Below, piece by piece: positions 13,895 through 15,770 of a stretch of DNA of 15,770 nucleotides. How positions within the stretch are numbered: position 1 is the first letter of the stretch; every line of letters begins with the position of its first letter. Below the pieces are notes generated by a model, which worked only from the letters and a program-made list of their open reading frames with translations, ran no database searches and was not told the origin of the DNA. The stretch spans positions 1-15,770 of the forward strand of contig JAGOGF010000050.1 of NCBI GenBank assembly GCA_017996845.1, read 5' to 3'. The position numbers and the translations under genes are program-made. The DNA comes from Butyrivibrio sp. Lineage in GTDB: Bacteria; Bacillota_A; Clostridia; Lachnospirales; Lachnospiraceae.

Positions 13895-14305
13895 CTACTT
13901 TTCGATTCTGACGTTAACAGCTCCTGCTCCGGATAATTCAACACTGATATTCAACTTTCCGCCAAGATTAGTCTTCATATCACCCATATCGACATAATCA
14001 ACATACACCCTGTAGTCGGTATTTTCCTCAAGTCCGACGGTAATCTGTGCATCTTCCTCACCTTCAACATTGAACTCCACTCCGTTTTCTTTTTCACGGA
14101 AATTTGTTACCGTGGTTCCCGGAACCGATTCATAAACAAAAAGTTCATTTGCTTCAAGCTTTGTAATATCCTTAAAAGTCTTTACCTTAAGAATATTCCC
14201 CTCATGCTTAAAGTTCTCCAGTTTGGCTTTCTCCTTTAACTCATAATTGCCAAAACTGATGGTACCATCCGGTTCCGCACGCAGTAACTGCTCTACAACA
14301 GCCAT
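13895..14305 (-). CDS. Conserved protein of unknown function between clpC and radA (136 aa)
   Basis: This small acidic-plus-lysine protein (MAVVEQLLRAEPDGTISFGN…) has a strong AGGAGGG ribosome binding site. It has no signal peptide or membrane helix. It looks like a beta-rich soluble domain, with alternating hydrophobic strands (ILKVKTF, LFVYES, GVEFNVEG, AQITVGLE, YRVYVDYVDMG, KLNISVELS). From memory, close relatives in Lachnospiraceae are labelled 'endosialidase', but no sialidase Asp-box or catalytic feature is visible and the size is far too small, so I do not accept that function. The gene lies 88 bases after clpC and before radA with a terminator in between; a weak own promoter (TATAAT at 14363-14358) is possible. 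A link to proteostasis is context only. Confidence 0.85.
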   Translation of the reverse strand: MAVVEQLLRAEPDGTISFGNYELKEKAKLENFKHEGNILKVKTFKDITKLEANELFVYESVPGTTVTNFREKENGVEFNVEGEEDAQITVGLEENTDYRVYVDYVDMGDMKTNLGGKLNISVELSGAGAVNVRIEK

Positions 14306-14393
14306 TTTAACCCTCCTATCTGATATACGATATGTAAAAGAATCATCATATACAGTAATTATAATTCAATCCGCAAGAATATAAAACTTAAAT

Positions 14394-15770
14394 TTAAATT
14401 ACCGATTCATCTTTTTTTCTGATTTTGGAAGTTGCTTTTTTCTTTTCCCCAGAATCCTTGGCTGTCGCTTTTCTTCCTGGCTTTTTACCAGTCTGCGTCT
14501 TTCCTGAAGTAAATGCCTGCGACGCTTCCATGTTTTTCGCTTCATGTCCGGTAAAAGTAATTTTTTCGTCCTTCAAGCCAACTATTACTTCTGAATCTCT
14601 TCTGATATTTCCTTTCAGAAGATCTTCCGCCATAGCATCCTCGATAACAGACTGAATCGCTCTCTTAAGCGGTCTTGCTCCCATCTTTGCATCTGCATAT
14701 TTATGGACAAGATATTTCTTTACTGCCGGTGTAATTGTCAGCTCAATTCCCAGTTGCTGTCTGCAGCGCTTTGCCAGATTATCAGAAAGAAGTGTAACGA
14801 TTTCCATCATTTCCTTCTCGTTTAACTGATGGAATACCATGATCTCATCAATTCGATTGATAAATTCCGGTTTAAAGAGACGCTTTACTTCCTCCATCAC
14901 ACCATTTTTCATTGTCTCATAATCTTTTTTATCATCAGACTGTGTATCAAATCCAAGTTTCTTTGGAGCGATGATCTTCTGCGCCCCGACATTGGATGTC
15001 ATGATCAGGATTGTATTCTTAAAACTGACTTTTCTGCCTTTGGCATCGGTGATATGTCCATCATCCAAAACCTGCAGGAGTACATTGAAAATATCAGGAT
15101 GTGCTTTTTCTATTTCATCAAATAGTATTACAGAATAAGGATTTCTGCGAACCTTTTCACTTAACTGCCCGCCTTCATCATATCCTACATATCCTGGCGG
15201 AGATCCGATCATTTTCGATACGGAATGGCCTTCCATATACTCCGACATATCCACACGAATTAATGAACTCTCAGAACCAAACATTGCTTCTGCAAGTGCT
15301 TTTGAAAGTTCTGTCTTACCAACTCCAGTTGGCCCAAGGAATAAAAATGAGCCGATTGGTCTATTGGGATCCTGCAGTCCCACACGCCCGCGCCTGATTG
15401 CCTTAGATACAGCCTCAACCGCCGCATCCTGTCCAATTACCCTTTTATGAAGAATGGATTCCAGTTTCAAAAGTTTTTCCGATTCCTTTTCAGCAATTTT
15501 CTTTACCGGAATCTTTGTCCATTCTGCAACAACTTCTGCAATATCATTTTCTGTTACCGCATATGCGGCATTTTTTTCTTTTCGTTCTTCAGAAGCCTTC
15601 ATCCTGTCAAATTTCTTCAACAGTTCATTTTGCTGTCTGTTCAGTTCACCCGCACCTTTGTAATCTTCTTTACGAAGCGCCTCTTCAACCTGACCGTCCA
15701 GTGTCTTTATCTGTTCTTCCGTTTCTTTCATTTTGGAAGAAACACTCATAGTCCTTAGACGTACCGCTGA
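14394..15770 (-). CDS. clpC: ATP-dependent Clp protease ATP-binding subunit ClpC, C-terminal part (partial)
   Basis: The frame stays open to the window edge (upstream residues SAVRLRT), so the ATG at 15749 is not the start. The visible 458 residues hold the UVR-type/middle region (EEQIKTLDGQVEEALRKEDY then KGAGEL), which marks ClpC rather than ClpB. The second AAA+ module follows with IPVKKI, Walker A GPTGVGKT, the pore/ClpP-side segment IGSPPGYVGYDEGGQL, Walker B VILFDEIEKAH, sensor 1 TSNVGA, the arginine finger region FKPEFINRIDE, and sensor 2 GARPLKRAI. ClpC unfolds substrates for ClpP and in Bacillus works with McsA/McsB or MecA adaptors. After the usual end of the family (…KITFTGHEAKN) there is an extra tail of about 45 residues rich in Lys, Ser, Thr and Gly. 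The N-domain and first AAA+ module lie outside the window. Confidence 0.95.
   Translation of the reverse strand, partial: SAVRLRTMSVSSKMKETEEQIKTLDGQVEEALRKEDYKGAGELNRQQNELLKKFDRMKASEERKEKNAAYAVTENDIAEVVAEWTKIPVKKIAEKESEKLLKLESILHKRVIGQDAAVEAVSKAIRRGRVGLQDPNRPIGSFLFLGPTGVGKTELSKALAEAMFGSESSLIRVDMSEYMEGHSVSKMIGSPPGYVGYDEGGQLSEKVRRNPYSVILFDEIEKAHPDIFNVLLQVLDDGHITDAKGRKVSFKNTILIMTSNVGAQKIIAPKKLGFDTQSDDKKDYETMKNGVMEEVKRLFKPEFINRIDEIMVFHQLNEKEMMEIVTLLSDNLAKRCRQQLGIELTITPAVKKYLVHKYADAKMGARPLKRAIQSVIEDAMAEDLLKGNIRRDSEVIVGLKDEKITFTGHEAKNMEASQAFTSGKTQTGKKPGRKATAKDSGEKKKATSKIRKKDESVI

Noticed and set aside
1..15770. CRISPR arrays, insertion sequences, prophage or toxin–antitoxin modules
   Set aside because: No regularly spaced repeats, transposase, integrase or terminal inverted repeats were seen; the other open frames are antisense shadows of the listed genes with no ribosome sites.

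Overview
The window looks like the chromosome of a low-to-moderate GC Firmicute, most likely a Lachnospiraceae-type gut Clostridium. The clues are the single-chain clostridial PurL N-terminus at the left edge, a clpC–radA neighbourhood at the right edge, strong AGGAGG-type ribosome binding sites, rho-independent hairpins at most operon ends, and a tRNA gene without an encoded CCA end. There is no insertion sequence, phage module or CRISPR array. Both edges cut genes: purL on the left (first 30 codons present) and clpC on the right (C-terminal 458 residues present). Genus is not determined.

Left part (1–2300): purL runs leftward out of the window behind a promoter region that contains a perfect inverted repeat. 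It is followed on the same strand by a two-gene unit, an unknown 158-residue protein and a TetR-family regulator. A divergent vanZ-like membrane protein gene ends at a bidirectional terminator.

Central part (2300–10120): this is a maltodextrin/starch-utilisation locus on the minus strand. In transcription order it holds a lipoprotein solute-binding protein, a 14-codon leader ORF, a MalF-type permease, a MalG-type permease, a lipoprotein GH13 amylase and a HAD hydrolase. Leader ORF, malF, malG, amylase and HAD gene all overlap at their stop/start codons, which points to translational coupling. A divergent LacI-family regulator faces this operon. The roughly 330 bp between them contains both promoters, a perfect GGAAACGTTTCC palindrome and two sets of tandem 10-bp repeats, which are probable operators. 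The inferred job is to hydrolyse external starch or maltodextrin at the cell surface and import the oligosaccharides under control of the local regulator. No transport ATPase is encoded here, so a shared one (MsmX-like) is presumably supplied from elsewhere.

Right part (10120–15770): a solitary tRNA-Trp(CCA) with its own promoter and terminator, a GNAT acetyltransferase, an iron-type NADPH alcohol dehydrogenase of the YqhD/BDH group, radA, a conserved 136-residue protein of unknown role, and clpC with an unusual Lys-rich tail. The clpC–136-aa gene–radA order resembles the Firmicute stress/repair cluster.

I see no clearly new multi-gene system. The best leads are the leader ORF and overlap chain in the maltodextrin operon, the LacI regulator with an atypical hinge beside tandem 10-bp repeats, and the unknown protein between clpC and radA.
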